Assembly (NCBI GenBank): GCA_000727475.1
Contig: KL647289.1
Coordinates: forward strand, 6,752,088 to 6,816,087
DNA from: Sarcocystis neurona
Lineage: Eukaryota; Apicomplexa; Conoidasida; Eucoccidiorida; Sarcocystidae
Direction of reading: 5' to 3'
DNA length: 64,000 bases
A program made the translations under genes and the position numbers. The notes under the pieces are model-generated. The model searched no databases. It worked only from the letters and a program-made list of their open reading frames with translations, and had not been told where the DNA came from. Below are positions 38,301 to 51,519 of this stretch, in pieces; within the stretch, counting starts at the first letter, position 1, and every line of letters begins with the position of its first letter.

Positions 38301-41300
38301 CATACCCAGTGGTGACTGCTGAACCAAGTCGGGAGCGTTTGACGACGTTCTTGTCGGACACGGGTAGCTTTCTGAAGCAGAGCCGGATTCGTGCACGTGA
38401 GTGCAGACCCTCTCGTCACCATCTCGCGCACTGGCAGGTGTCGACGGCCGTACTCCAAAAGAAAAGAACTTTCGTGTGGCAGACGGGGGTGCGGGATGCT
38501 CGTTCCGAAACGCGTCAGCATTTTCCCCTGCGATACACTCGGCCGCGGATGTTGGAGGACGCTTGAGTCCGTGCTGCGTGGCGAGACTGCCACCAGCCCT
38601 CCTCGCCCGTCGTACTGGAAGTTCTGCGCTCTCTGATTCCATTACACTTCCACCCATAAAAGTGGAAGGACTGGCATGCCTTACTGCTGACGTCGCCTTT
38701 GCTTCCTGTGATGTTTTCTCCTCCTCTGTCAACTGTCCCTGCAGTGGCGACCTCGGAGGCGTCTTGGCATTCGAGCTGTTCCTCAACGAGAATAACAAGC
38801 GCTTTAGTTCCCCCTTCGCTTTCGGTGTACCTCCTGTGGGGTCCGCCCCACCAGAGCGGCCGAACGACAACAGGGCACCTCGTACAGAACCTCGTCCTGT
38901 CATTATCACCTTCTCACCCGACGGCTTGTCGCCGCTCTCACTACCCGCGCTGCTTTCGCTGCCTGAACCCCCGTAATCGGTGTGGACCATCACTTTGTCT
39001 GCCTCGTACCCACCTTGCTGTTGTAATTGTGTCGACTGCTCCTCTCGCAGTTCATCGTCGATAACGTTCTGCTTCGTGGAAACGAATGCTGCCCGCAGAA
39101 CATCGTCAACTTCCATTCTCGATTGGAACTTCAATTCCTCACGTTCCGCGACACCTTCAGTGTCAGTGGTTCCCCGTACGGCCGCGCCCAGGTCTACCTG
39201 GTGTTGTGCAGACAACGACGCATCTTCTTCCCCTTCGCTGCCTGGCGCCCGTCCTGCCGCATTCACTCGGGGAATCAACGGCCTGGGTTTGGCATGGGTT
39301 GATCCGCTTTCTCTCTTGTTACTCGTTTCCTCCACACACGGGGGACCGTTTGCTGCATTCTGTAGCAAGGGCGCCGTCTGCAAGTTTGCCACTGGTACTA
39401 ACAGCTGCTGTTGCTCTTTCGACATTTCCTGCCCGTGCAGGCGTTCTGAATCCTCTTGAAATTGCACCTGCTGCACGGTTTCCTCTTCTTCAGAGACAGA
39501 TATCCGCTGCGACGTCGCACAAGCAGAGCCCTCCTGCAGGATGTTTCTACAGCCCGACAATTTACAATCGGTAGCACAAGCTGGAACATCCCACAAACAA
39601 ACTGACGCGTGCTCGGGGGTGTTGCTACCTTCCTCCGTACGCGGGATCAGATTAACGAGGTATCCTCTACTTGGACTTTCCTCAGTTTGTTCGCCAAGTT
39701 CCACGTCACTTCCACCCGGTTTACTGCTGCTGCTGGCACTGACGTGCTTTTTAATTTCAGTTCGCTCCTGGTCTTCCATGCCGCCGCACTCGCTACTACC
39801 GCTGCTCAACGTTTCCGGAGAGGTGCGGTGACGGGCTTCATGAACGAGCGAAAATTCGGGTGACCAACTGTCCTGCACGTCCTTATCAGAGAGTGCGGTG
39901 GACGAAGTGGAAGAGACTGCGCTTTCGCACCGCCCCACTTGATCAGCTGCTTCTCTTCTCTCCCGAAGTCCCGCGCAAAAGTGTAGCTTTTCATCGCTGT
40001 TTTCCTTCAAGACCGGCAACGACTCGGTACGTACAGTAGTCCCTGCCACTCCATCGTGCCGCAGAAATTCCGCTGCGACTTGCTGTTTCCTGTTTGTCTG
40101 AACTGCTGCTACCGCCTGCTTCCCTCCGATTGTGCTGTTCTGAGTATCAGCTCCGACAGGATATTGGGCAAGATTTCCAGAACAGGCACCAGATCCTGCA
40201 GTTGCAGCTGAACGGCGAGGCCTGCCCGACTCACAGGAAAGTGGTGCACACTCCTGCTTTCCGCAAGTACTGACATCGCTGGCCCTTTCGCAAGTGCGGC
40301 ACATCTTCGCCTCCACCATCGGCAACTCTGTTCCTCTCCAGTCTGTGACCAGACACCCGCCTTCCACTACAGGCACTTGAGCAGCACAGCATTCGGCTGC
40401 GTCGATACTTTGCGCCGAGTCTACCCTACAGCCCCTCTCTTCAGCAGTTCGTGAAACACATGTGTGAGTGAAATGCTGTCCTGTGCTTGCCGGCTGATGT
40501 TTTGTCGCTGCGGTGCCACTCAATGCTGGTGCGCGCACCGCATTGGCAGATGGCAGGCCGGTTGTACGTTTGTCCGCATCCAAAATTTTCGTTTCGGAAG
40601 TTGCCTCTGCGAGGACACTTCGGTCCGAATTAACGCGGCGGCAGCTGTTCTGTCTGATTCTGCCGTTGATTCTGTCATCTCCACTGCTGCCATCTCTCCA
40701 GTTCGCTTCTGCTCCGGCTGCTCCGCTCCATATATGCGGGAGACTGTGCTCTCCTGTGACGGCAAGTACTGCACTTTCAGCTTTCGAATGGTACGTCAGC
40801 AGCACACCGCTGTTGTGCGGCCCTTTAGTTGCCGTGGTGTCTTCTCGAACAGCAACTGTTTCTAGCAGAAGCTCAGTTGACGACGAATGTTTAGAGGCCA
40901 GCAGCTCCAACGCGTGCTCTTTTACGTGTGCTTCCCTGCGGACGTGCTCTCTTGCAGTCACGGGAAGACTGGCAGACTCCACTGTTGCAGCACTGGCCTC
41001 ATCTACGGTGGAAGCCGACGCTGCGGCACGCGGTAAGGCTGTTGACCGCGCCGGAAGTGCTGCAACGTCTTCACGTGCTGCATCCGCCCTGTCTGCTACC
41101 AGTCGTGCATCGCTCCAACAGGAGAGAGACATACCCTGACGGTTTTGCGTTTGCAGCTGTGCTGCCGCACTGGCGACAGGTGCACTTTGGCTAGTTGGTC
41201 CACGAGATGTGTGCGACGTCTCCATGGGAAGCGGATGGCTCGAAAAACAGCTGGCTGCTCGTGCGGGAGCTAGCAGCGGAAAATGACAAGTATTGCCCTC

Positions 41301-44300
41301 CCTTCTACAGAAAGAGCTGCGTCTCCTCCGAATGCTGCTACGGATAGCGCCGGCCACGGTGGCCCCAACTGTTGGCGTGTGCGCACGCAACGGATATGGG
41401 CACAGAGTTGCTGGATGAATTACATCAGCAGCAGCGCCTGAAGTGGAGACGGCGGAATTCATCGTAGACGGCAGCATGGTGTTGGCACAATCACTCACGG
41501 CAGGAGACGTCGCAGAACCACCACGTGTACTAACGCTGCATAAGGTCGCAGCACCGCCTTTAGGATACGCACCACATGGGCCCCCTGAAGCAACAGACGT
41601 CAAAGACGCAGTAGAGAATTTCAAGAAGGTGCCCGCTGCTGCAGAGACCGCGGACAGCGCAACTCCATTGTCTGCACGGGAACGGTCTGCAACAGCTCGG
41701 CACGCAGCGGGCGCGAACGCGGACGCAACTGCTGATATAGCAGATTCGGCTCCAGAGCCCTTCACCGACTCTGCAGTCTGCGACTTTGCACCTACGAGAG
41801 GAGCCGCTTCCGGACCAGAAGAGTCAAACATAAGGGCAGCCGTGGACGAATCTGCCGCGCGTGACGCAAAGCCGGCACAGGACGACCCCACCGGCGCCAC
41901 ATGCACAGCTGGGGAAGAAGCAGCACGGACACCCGACACTGCTCCAGCACTAAGAACCGCCGGCGCAACCGCAGCCATAGCAGCAGCGGCGGATCTCACC
42001 ACAGCAAAAACCGGTGCAGCCGCGGCCGCCGCTAGAGAACGCCTGTTGGTGGCACGGCGCGGGCCCAGATGATTTGACCCCGTGTCCGACGCAGGACACT
42101 CAATTGCTGCATCAAGAGTTTTTGCGGTAACATGACGTACACGGTTTGCCTCCACGGATTCCACCCTGTCGACAGACTGGTCACTTAAACCGCACTGAAC
42201 AGCCGGAAACAGCAATGGTGAACGAAGGGTGCGGGAACTCGAGTAAAGATTCTGTGTATTATTTGACGAGAAGGACAGTCCTGCTGGTTTCCGCAACTGG
42301 TCAACTACGCCAAACACTGGATATTCCTGTACACAGATAGATTCACCCGGAAGCGTGCCACAGTCACACGTGCTCGACGTGCTTTCTCCTCCGCTGGCAA
42401 TATTGCTGCTAGTCAGTGGAGCTTCGAGGTGCCTGCTGCGGCTTGGCACGTTAACTGCGCTGATGCGTTCTATACGCTGGATACGGCTTTTCTTCTCAAA
42501 ATTACTGCTGTGGCGTCTGCTGCTAGTCCAATGCAACAGACCGTCAATGCCAACGCTCCATCGCCTACTGGGGTAGCGCGCTGCCCCTCCTCTCCGGACA
42601 GGCTGGGCGGGTGTACCGACAGCGGGTGGAGATGAGCTTGGGAGCAAATAGGGGAGAAATTGCTCTTTCGTGAGGTCGTCCACAACTTGTTCGATGTCCA
42701 CACGCTGAGGCCCATATGGGTCACGTCGCTGCTGGCAAGTGGGGGAAGTGTGCGCTCTCAGGGGTGATTTCGGGAAGTTGTGCGACTGCCGCGCAGCGCT
42801 GTCGTGCTGCGGCTTTTCCAAAACTTTCTGGGGTCCTGACGCTACACTCTTGATGCCCAGCGCTTCCCTCTCGGCTGTGCTGCTCACAAGAGTGCTGTCT
42901 GCGTTAGTGCCGCTTGCACAAGAGGGGACCCTCTCGTGAAACTTGCAGCCCTGAGAGAGGCTGCTGCTGTTGACACTGCGAGGCGCCGTCCTCGTGCTGC
43001 CACACATAGGCTTCTTGAATAATCTGCCCTGCAGCAGCAACGACACTGAGCTCGTGCGCAATTGCTGCACGATCGCTTCAGCAGGTGCATCTTCACCGTG
43101 TGTGGCAATCTCTTCCACGTTCTGCCGTTGCTGCTGTGGGGCGTTTTGCTGCAGCCCAGCTTGAGCCGTTGTCTGCAGACGTGGTCCTGCAGCTGGAGTT
43201 GCTGCGGGTCGTCTGGGGGCTGCTCCTGATGAGCCTGCTGCTGAGGTTGCTGCCGATGTCTCTGTTGACAGCGCTGGGAGTGTTGCCATTTCGGTTGGCC
43301 TCATCAAAACGGCTGCCGCGGTTTCTGCTCCCGCTTGTGAAACCGCTACCCCCATTGTTCCACCAGCCGCTGCTACTACCCCTCCCGCATCGTTGGCTGA
43401 CACAGCTGTACAACTCGCGCTCGGTGGCTTTTCCCCGTGTATACAGTCATCTGCGGCCACCCCAGCATCCTTGTTAGACTTTCGACATGAAGATGCGGAA
43501 GAGGCCGGCAGGGGCCTCCTATCTTCCTGCGTAACTACTGAAGATACTAGCCAGCAGTCACACTCCTCAAGTGGGTTCGCCCGATTGCTCCACCTGGTAC
43601 CCAAGCTTTTGATTTTACCTTGCGAATTACTTGCCCCGGTTGTGGACGGCGCGCTGCGACTGCTGCTTCTTCTCCCACCAGGAGTACCTTCGTCGTAACG
43701 TGATGTTGTGTGGGAACCTTGACCGCTGTGGTGGGCGCGTTCAGCGAGTGATGTTTCTGCTGCGGAAGCATTCTCTGATGTCTGCGTCGCTGAAACTACG
43801 GTTGTCTGGAACTCCGATACAATTCCTCGATACGCCGGCGTGCTGACACTGCTACTGGAGCAGGCAACAGAACGTAGACAGCCATTTCGGTTCGACGGGC
43901 TGCCGACACGCTCATTTTTGCCGCAGGCCGCTTCAGTCTCCGTCTGAGCATCCAATTGCCTGCACGCCTCTCCTCCAAAACAAGACGGTTTGCTCATCTG
44001 CGGTGCCGATGAAGCTCCCCGAAACGTTGTTGAAGCCCTGCCTGCTTGCGAAGAAGAGCCCTCCGCTTGCGCGCCCTTGAAAGTCATCAAATCTGCTGCT
44101 TGAGCAATAACGGATTCCCGCACCGGGATGCCAGCGGGCCCTTCATAAAAGCGAGCTCTCCCATTTGAGTGCTCTACTATGACGTAGCGGCGGTCATGTA
44201 TGATCGACGCCAGCTGAGGTTGCCCGCGTTGCTGTTGTTGGCATTCCTGCAGTGGCTCCTGCTGCTGCTCGACCTGGCAGCGAAACGGCTTCCCCAGTTG

Positions 44301-47300
44301 AGCATGGTGTCGCTGGCCATTCTGGTTTGCGTCAGCTGTCTGCGATCGGGCAGTCGGCTGCTGCGATGGGGCGCCTGCCTGCAGTGTCGTCGCAGCAGTT
44401 GCTGCTACGTCAGGGACCGCTCTAGGCGCGCAGCAAGAGCCCTTCCCCCTCCTGTCCACGATGTGGCCTTGCTGGCTAGAGGTGAGGAAACATCCTGACC
44501 AGCGAACTTCTCCAAGCTTCGAACCGGTCGCCTCATCATATATAGTGAGTGGACGACTTTTCTTGCTAACAGGCAAAAAGTGACGTGGCAGCTCCACGCA
44601 GGCCATTCGCCATCTGTCCGCTTCCTCCGGCGTCAACAGCAGACGGAGGGGTGTGTGCGGCCTGTTAACGTCTGTTGGGAGCATGTCGTCTTTTGCCAAC
44701 GTTTGGCTCGCAGGTGTTTCGGGGAGCCGCAAACGGCGTTTCTGGGCGCCGTTATCTCTTAGGCGGCTTGCCCCGTGCCTTGCAACTCTGCCTGGTGCTC
44801 CTGCTGCCGCTAACGTTCCTCTGGTTGCTGTTCCTCCGCCGGCGGCTGTCGCTTCTTTTCTAGTTGTGGCGTCTTCTGCCGCCATTGACATCTCTCCGTC
44901 ACCTGCTTCTTTCCTACCCGTCAAATCGCTGCCGCTGTCCTCCTGGTATAGCAGCGACAGCGGGCCAATGCGCCACAGCCATCGGAGGGGGTCCGCCTCA
45001 CAACTGCTGCAACAGCAGCATGACTGCTGCCTCTCCCACCTCCACGCAGCTTTCGGCCCACTCGTCTCAGATCGCACATCCCCTTTTCGCTTCGTCCCTT
45101 CCCCCCCCCACACTTCTACTGCGCCTAATCTGTTGCGCCACCAAGTACTGCGGGAGTAGGTGCTGGCAGGCCTCTCACTATTCGAAGCCGGTATACTGCT
45201 TCTGAAATAATCACAAGTGGCCTCATTGAGTGCGTCGTAACTATGTTTGCCCTTATCGTCTTCATCGCCCGCTCCCCGATGGAGGATATTACCGATAGCC
45301 CCCGTGGCATCCTGTGATCGCTCATTAACATCGGACACTTCCTCGACGGAAAACATACAATCTGTAAACGTACTATGTCCCACGCCGACGTCGTGGCTCC
45401 TGGCGGTAACTAAAGAAGCCCATCGCTTCACTCCCAACCCCCTCGCACTTTCACGCATCGACGTGCAGTCCTCACTGCTGTATGTTGCTGCAGCGTGCAT
45501 CGGGCAAACTTTGTCCCTCTTGGTGCGGCGGATGGCTGCCAAGCGGTTCCACTGATGAAAACCTTCTCGCCGCCGACTTGCTTCAGGAGTGGCGTTTGGA
45601 CGCATTGTCGCAGAGCGTCCCTTAATGCCTCCGGCAAAGCGCCGGGAAGACGAGGGCCTGTGCTCCGTGTCGAAGGCCTCTGCTACCTTAGTTTTTGGTG
45701 CCCCTTTCACCTCCACTCTTGTTCCTTCAGGTGCTGCTGCATGCAGACCCCCCCCGCGTGCTCTTGTGCGCGACCCTGGCGGCTGTGGCCCCCCCGCCAT
45801 CGACGACGACGGTGCCGCAACTGGTGATATTGTTTCCGTCCGTGTTCTGCACGCTCGCGAGCAACAACAGCCGCGCTCTCTCAAACAAGCTAAAAGAACG
45901 CTCTTTAAATGCTGAAGTTCGAAGGTGAGAAGAAATTCATCAAAAGCTTCAGATGGCGAAAGTGGGGGCCCCCGTTCAAATCGAAGTAGCCTCCCACTGA
46001 AGTTGACCAACTGGGAAGACGACTGCCGTCTTCTCATTCTTCGCTCCTTTCGCGTGCGATTAAGTCCTTCACTCTGTTGCCCCTCCTTTTTTGGCCATCT
46101 TTGAGCGTCGCGTCGCATGTGCTGCTCTTCATACTGTTGATATATGGTCGGCTGCTGCTTCTCTCCGTGCAGCTGCTCGAGTTGGTTCTGACTCTGCTGC
46201 GGCTGTCCACGTTTCAGCTGTCCTTCTTTCTGCTGCCTCATATCTTGCTGGTGACGCTGCTGCCGAGGCTGACGCCGCTCCGAATTCCCACGTTGCGGGC
46301 GTTGACTCCGTTTTGATTGTCCACGCTGGAAGAGCGAGTCGCTCTGCCGTGCTGTCGTGTGCTGGTAACCCGACAGTGCTGTCCCCGTCGAAGAAGCGCC
46401 GCCGTCTGCCTGAGGGCTAGCTTCTATGCGGTCGCCTTCCTTTAACACAGCAGCGTCGCAACTCAAACTTCCGATGGGCGTGGCCACCCAATTCTTCTTC
46501 CGTGCTTGCCTCTCCGCTGTCTCACCTTTTCCCCCACCTTCTCCGGTGTGTGTATCCTCCCTCGCTACTTCACTTGCCACTACAGCTGGCGCTGCTGCTG
46601 TCTCCGTATTAACGTTTACTGCCTTCCCTCTTGTCTGTGCTACAGACACTTGTGATGCCACTTTGTCTCCGCCAGCTCGTCCTGTGACGTGCACTCCCTC
46701 TTCTCCTCCATCTTCTGTACCCTCCTGACTTACTTGATCGTCACTCAGGTTGTCCGAAGCTACGCTGGTCGTATCGGGGCCCGACGAAATACTGCTGCGC
46801 GGGCTGCTGCAGCAGCGACACAGGGGGATGGGGCGGTCCCACCGCACCTTCTTCCACGTCCCTGAGATTCCGTCGCACACGCAGAGTCGCACGGAGACAG
46901 AAGCGTGGGTGACACCTGCGGCAGCCCGTGCACAACAACGTGTACTGAACGCATCCGCTTCAATATGCCGCCGGCACACAGATGTAAGCAAACACACAGA
47001 CAGTTGTATTTAGACAGGCTCATGTGCGCGCACAGACAGGTATCCACACGCAGCTCCGTAGACGCACATCTGAAGACGTCTGCAGGAATGCAGAGTGAAA
47101 TACATAGAAGCTGAGCTCTAACCTTCTTCACTGGAGAGATCCTGAATATTCAACCTGTCTTCCAAATGCTTTCTCCCGGGATCTTCCCATATTCTTGCAT
47201 GCACTGCACTCAGGCCGGCGTGCTCAATTCGCATCGTCACGTCATCCACCTTAAAATCTCCCACCTGCTGCTCATCGGCATTGCACGCCGTCCTCCGCTC

Positions 47301-48338
47301 CTCCATCCGAGCGCCCACCTCCGTACATCGCTGCTCCTCCGTCCCCTCTTGCTGCTGCTGTTGGTCCGCTCCTTCCTCTACCATGAAGCGGCCGATTTTC
47401 ACAAACTCCCTGATGTCCACCTGCGGCAGGTCCACCTGTTGCTCTTCGCGTCGCCGAAGCCGTTGCGCCTTGTCCTCGCCATTCCGCTGCTCCGCTTTAG
47501 CCCTTGGTGGCCACAAAGGGGGCCCCTCTCGGCATGTTTCTGCCTGCTGGCGCGTTTCTGCCTCCTGATCAGCTTCTGCCGGCTCCTGCCGTTCCGACAG
47601 CGGGTTCCTCTCTAGTCGTCCCTGCGAAGTGGGCTGCCAGTGTGCTTGTGCCTTCGGCTGCTCTTCCACCTGCCGCAGCTGCTTCTCTCTCTCTTGCTGC
47701 TCCGCTATTGGTAGGTGCTCTACTACCCTCTGCTGCTGAGCCACTATTATGTGCGGGGTTGCAGTCGCCCCGTTCGATCCTGCCGTCTGGTGTTCCTGGC
47801 CCTGTAGTGGTCCGCCCACCCATTCCCCTGCAAGGTTCTCTCGCAGGCCCGATTTTTCTCGCTGCACCGCATCCCGCACAGTTGCCTCCTGCTGCTGCCG
47901 CTGCGGCTCCTGCTGCTCGGCTGATTCTGCAGGTGCCGCAAGAGCTGGAGACACCAAGTGAGGGCCGCCACCGAGGACTTCACCGTGTACATCTTTGCTG
48001 ATGAAGAAGTAGTTGCCGGCGTAAGCGCCGGCAGAACAGCAGAGCACAGTGTAAGGCTCTAAGGCCTGCAGGCACGCACAAGCGGGGCCGTCCTGCGTGT
48101 GGTCGGGCTTGAAAAGCGGTACCAGCAGCGTATCAGCACCACGGTCTTCTTCATCTGCTATAGTACCCTCCTTGACTTGCTGTTGCTCGCCCTGCAAAGG
48201 CGGAATGCTACGAGAGGAGACTGCGTGACCACGCAGTGTGTGCCCCTTCAGGTAGCTGCTGCCTGCTGCTGCCTTTCGAAATAGCTGGCTGCCGAGGTTC
48301 ACCGCTGAAACGGCCGCACCTTTTCTGACGCTGTCCAT
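35352..48338 (-). CDS. giant FHA-domain / PP2C-type protein phosphatase (about 4,240 residues)
   Basis: Metal-dependent Ser/Thr phosphatase. Exon 1 is 47123-48338 and exon 2 is 35352-46861. The 261-base intron joins in phase 1 to recreate the FHA motif NIQDLSSEEG-TW. FHA elements are VKIGRF (about 313), EHAGLSAVHARI (about 372) and DLSSEEGTW (about 400). The expected last strands, WVRLQSRQHYRLRPGD and LRVGPSLEF, come only near 3,855, just before the phosphatase. About 3,440 Ala/Ser/Gln/Glu/Gly-rich residues lie between, with a few ordered islands. The PP2C domain (about 3,890-4,230) keeps its motifs: RLSMED, YDGHGG, GDAR, SRAFGD, LACDGLFDVF and SRDNVT, so metal ligands appear intact. An insert of about 45 residues follows SRAFGD. 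FHA domains bind phosphothreonine peptides, so this is probably a substrate-targeted phosphatase. The ATG at 48338 is preferred; an upstream in-frame ATG at 48530 adds 64 residues. Confidence 0.9.
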
Positions 48339-51261
48339 ATTGCTCACTCGCTCCGCCTTGCATGACTGCGTACCCTGTACTGTCCTCCCCCAAAGTGCTC
48401 TTCGAGGGGCTAGAAATGAGACGAGAACCAGAGCAGTGGCAACAGTTAACGGTGATTTCGCAGGTGAAACGTGGGCGTGCCGCGAAGCTGTACGAGCAGA
48501 CGCAGGAAAAATTCCAGAAACATCCTCCACGCATCGTTCGAGTTAGTGCCCCTCTGCCCCTCTTACGCGTGGGCTGCGCGCGATCAGCACCGCCAGCGCC
48601 GTTGGCTGCTGCTGCCCACAGCGCAAATCCATACACGACAAGAGGCGACGAGAGCAGAAGTGCACCGCTCAAGCTGTGTTACATGTCTGCTCCGCAGTAT
48701 AAGAGACGACTGCAGTTCAAGTGTGAACTCAAACGAACATGTTCGATGTTCATTCACGCATTTCGCCGAACGTGGGAGCTGATCCTAGTTCTCCGTATAC
48801 AACGCCGACGGCAAGAGTCATCCACACCGTATACTGAACTCGGGTATCTTTGGAAATCAGCTGCATACAGCGAACATCGTGAATGCGTCGTGGCCAGTCT
48901 GCCTGTACGCAACGAACACTTTGGATATATGGATTAACATGTCCTCTCTACGTAGCATGCACTGTAGAATAGTGCACCGGCAGCCTATCTGCAGGCCACG
49001 TGGTCTGACGGGCTGCCCACAGTAGCCAGCGTGTGGGCGATGAACACTACTTGAACGATACGTGAGTAGAAGCACGTGCTGTCCTCGGGCCATGTGCAAG
49101 GCCCTCTGTGACAGACTTGACGCAGAGGTGGTCGACGAAGTGCTTACCTTTGTAAAATGGGTATAGATATACTTTATTGACTGCATCTCGTGCTGGTGCT
49201 GCCTGATCCTTAACGAGGCAGTGTGAGTTGCTCCAGCACATTTTCGAAAACACTGCAGCCCCGTGTACTCCCTTCTTCAACAGAAAGAGCACGACCCGCC
49301 AAAACAGCCGTAGTATGCAGTGGAGAAGCTACAAGCGCAAATTACTTGAAGACATGCGTGATAAAGTGCAGCTGGCAAACGTACACTCATTACATCCAAA
49401 GCGGGCCTGTGATACCTGGCGCAGCCCACAAGCAGAACAGCTGGTCAAAACCAGTCCACAAGTACAGTGAAGGAACTGTGTGGAACTAGGTATCTTGTAC
49501 GTCCTGTCACTGGCACGGCAGAAGCGCATGTTTCTAGCAAAGTAGAAAAACATGATACGTGTGCCTTACACAGTAACAGGTCGCCGGTGCGCGTAAGTTC
49601 TCACTTACTCGGCCGCAGACCGCGACTAAATGGATTAAGACCGCGGAAAAAGACCCTCAGACTAGAAGGCCAGGAAAAAAGACGAGGGTAGAACTACGTG
49701 CTCTGTTTAGACGCTCCCAGAAACCTGCAGTGAGAGAGCGACACCCGGACGTCGGGGTCGTTCGCAAGCGCATGCACTGCGCCCGCTCACCAAAGCAGAA
49801 AAAGCCTTGTAGCCACCCTGGCGGCAGCCGCAGCATCACCAGGATCTCCGCGGCAGCAGCACAGCACTAGCGGGAGAGAACTAATACCAGCACGAGCAAC
49901 TATTAGGTCGAGAATACGGACAACTTGTACACAATTACACAACGTATACATATATATCTACCTACACCTATGCGTGTTGTCGCGGCCCGAGCGGCAGCGG
50001 AGCGGTGTGAAGTCTATGGGCCGCATCGTCCCTCCGACGCACATCGCACGAGTGCGCTCAGGAAGGAGAAACAGAGCCGACAAACACACGTTTTACCAAC
50101 TAAGCAGCACCTATAATGCGTAAAGAAGGGAAATTTTGCGGTTGTAGGGTAAGTAGAGACGACTCTGCGCAGACGCGGCCACGGCGGAGTTCGAAACGCT
50201 CTGTGCATCCTTTGCCCACGTCCTTACAGATCCGCCGTCGGCGAGAACGGCGAAAACTAGCCGGTCACGGGTACGCATATATTACAAGTGTATGGCTCCG
50301 TACGAATGTTTTAATACTTGTCTGGGGTGCCGGCTGCGTACACCACGGGGAGAGACACCTCCACCTCGGAGGAACACGTGACCTGCGCTTGTTGAACTGT
50401 ACATGCATTTGACAATGTTTACTCTTGGGTTAATGTGTGACTCCTTCGTCGTGTGTAGCAGCCAGCCCTCTGCAGATATGTACAGTTTACTTCGGGATAC
50501 CTGCAACTCAGTGAAAACACTTGGTGCGATACGTGTTCGCTGAGAGTCGCTTCCCAAAAGCAAGTTCCCCAACATTTTCTGTAAGAAAGCAAATTACCTG
50601 TAATTGCACGTGCGACGCCAGCCTTTGTAAGACGAAAGGAGAAACAACTCCTGTGACCACGAAAAGAATGTCTCAAAGCCAGCCAATGCATACACTTGGA
50701 GCGTACCTTCCCCACGCTTGAACAACAGAGGGATGAAGGAAAAGAGATGAAGTCTTCGCAAAGTATGTTCGCGGTTCTCCCGACGGTGCGGTGCCAAGCA
50801 CACGGCTCTAAGATTAACGCATTGACATCGTATCCCACTGATAACAATTGCTGATAGAGGCTCCCCCTAAGAGCACCTCACACACAATAGACGACTCAGG
50901 CATCCCCTTCTAGCCGTTCTCTGCGTCGGTCTTCCGGCCGAGAATACAGACAACTGAACCGCCGAGCGGGCGAAGATGCACGTTTGTGCATAGGTTTTGA
51001 CCTGATCAAAAGCCACTGTATCTCCCGTGTATGTTTCGCAAGGGGCTACGCCGAAGAGGGCACCTGAACTTGGAGGTCTCAATGCGCCATATTAGTAAAA
51101 AATGGCCACTGAAGTAGATGGTTCAGAGGAAGAGTCTTTCAGCGTTTGTTCCTCGCCGTGTCCACGCTTCTCCACAGACGTCCTGCTTCTTCTGGGTCTG
51201 ACTGTGCGACGCACATGCGTATTCTACCTGGTAGGGCTCTACCCAAACGTTAAACTCTGTA

Positions 51262-51519
51262 GCCTCCTCCACAACGGACGATGCGATATGCATTGACAGT
51301 GTGAAACCGAATGCCCACACCGAAAGGCTTCTCCAGCATCGCGAGTCCGTCACGTGGGCCACAAGAGGACCTATGCAGCACAACTCGAAAGCCTCCTCCA
51401 CAACGCATGACGTGATATTCAGTGACAATGTCAACCTGAGGGCCCACACTGAAAGCCTTCTCCAGCGTTGCGAGTCCGTCGTGTGGGCCACAAGATGACC
51501 TGTGAAACACGGTATCCTT
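51262..51519. repeat. 129-bp direct tandem duplication, diverged
   Basis: Copy 1 is 51262-51390 and copy 2 starts at 51391. Shared blocks include GCCTCCTCCACAACG and GCGAGTCCGTC followed by GTGGGCCACAAGA. The unit is a multiple of three, and both copies stay open on the reverse strand (frame 51123-51614, giving a 43-residue repeat), so a coding origin is possible but unproven. Confidence 0.85.

Noticed and set aside
39000..46800. Many forward-strand open frames of 100-210 codons opposite the phosphatase gene (for example 40513-41139, 41443-42072, 44653-45159)
   Set aside because: They are mirror images of the low-complexity reverse-strand coding sequence, whose composition removes stops on both strands. 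They have no domains, signal peptides or splice logic.
36510..47122. Idea that most of the giant phosphatase exon is a single 10-kb intron joining the two FHA halves
   Set aside because: The interval is open in frame for over 3,400 codons. The best acceptor near the second half (TGCAG before CTGCTGGGTG) is in the wrong phase for the exon 1 donor, whereas 46861 fits in phase and restores GTW.
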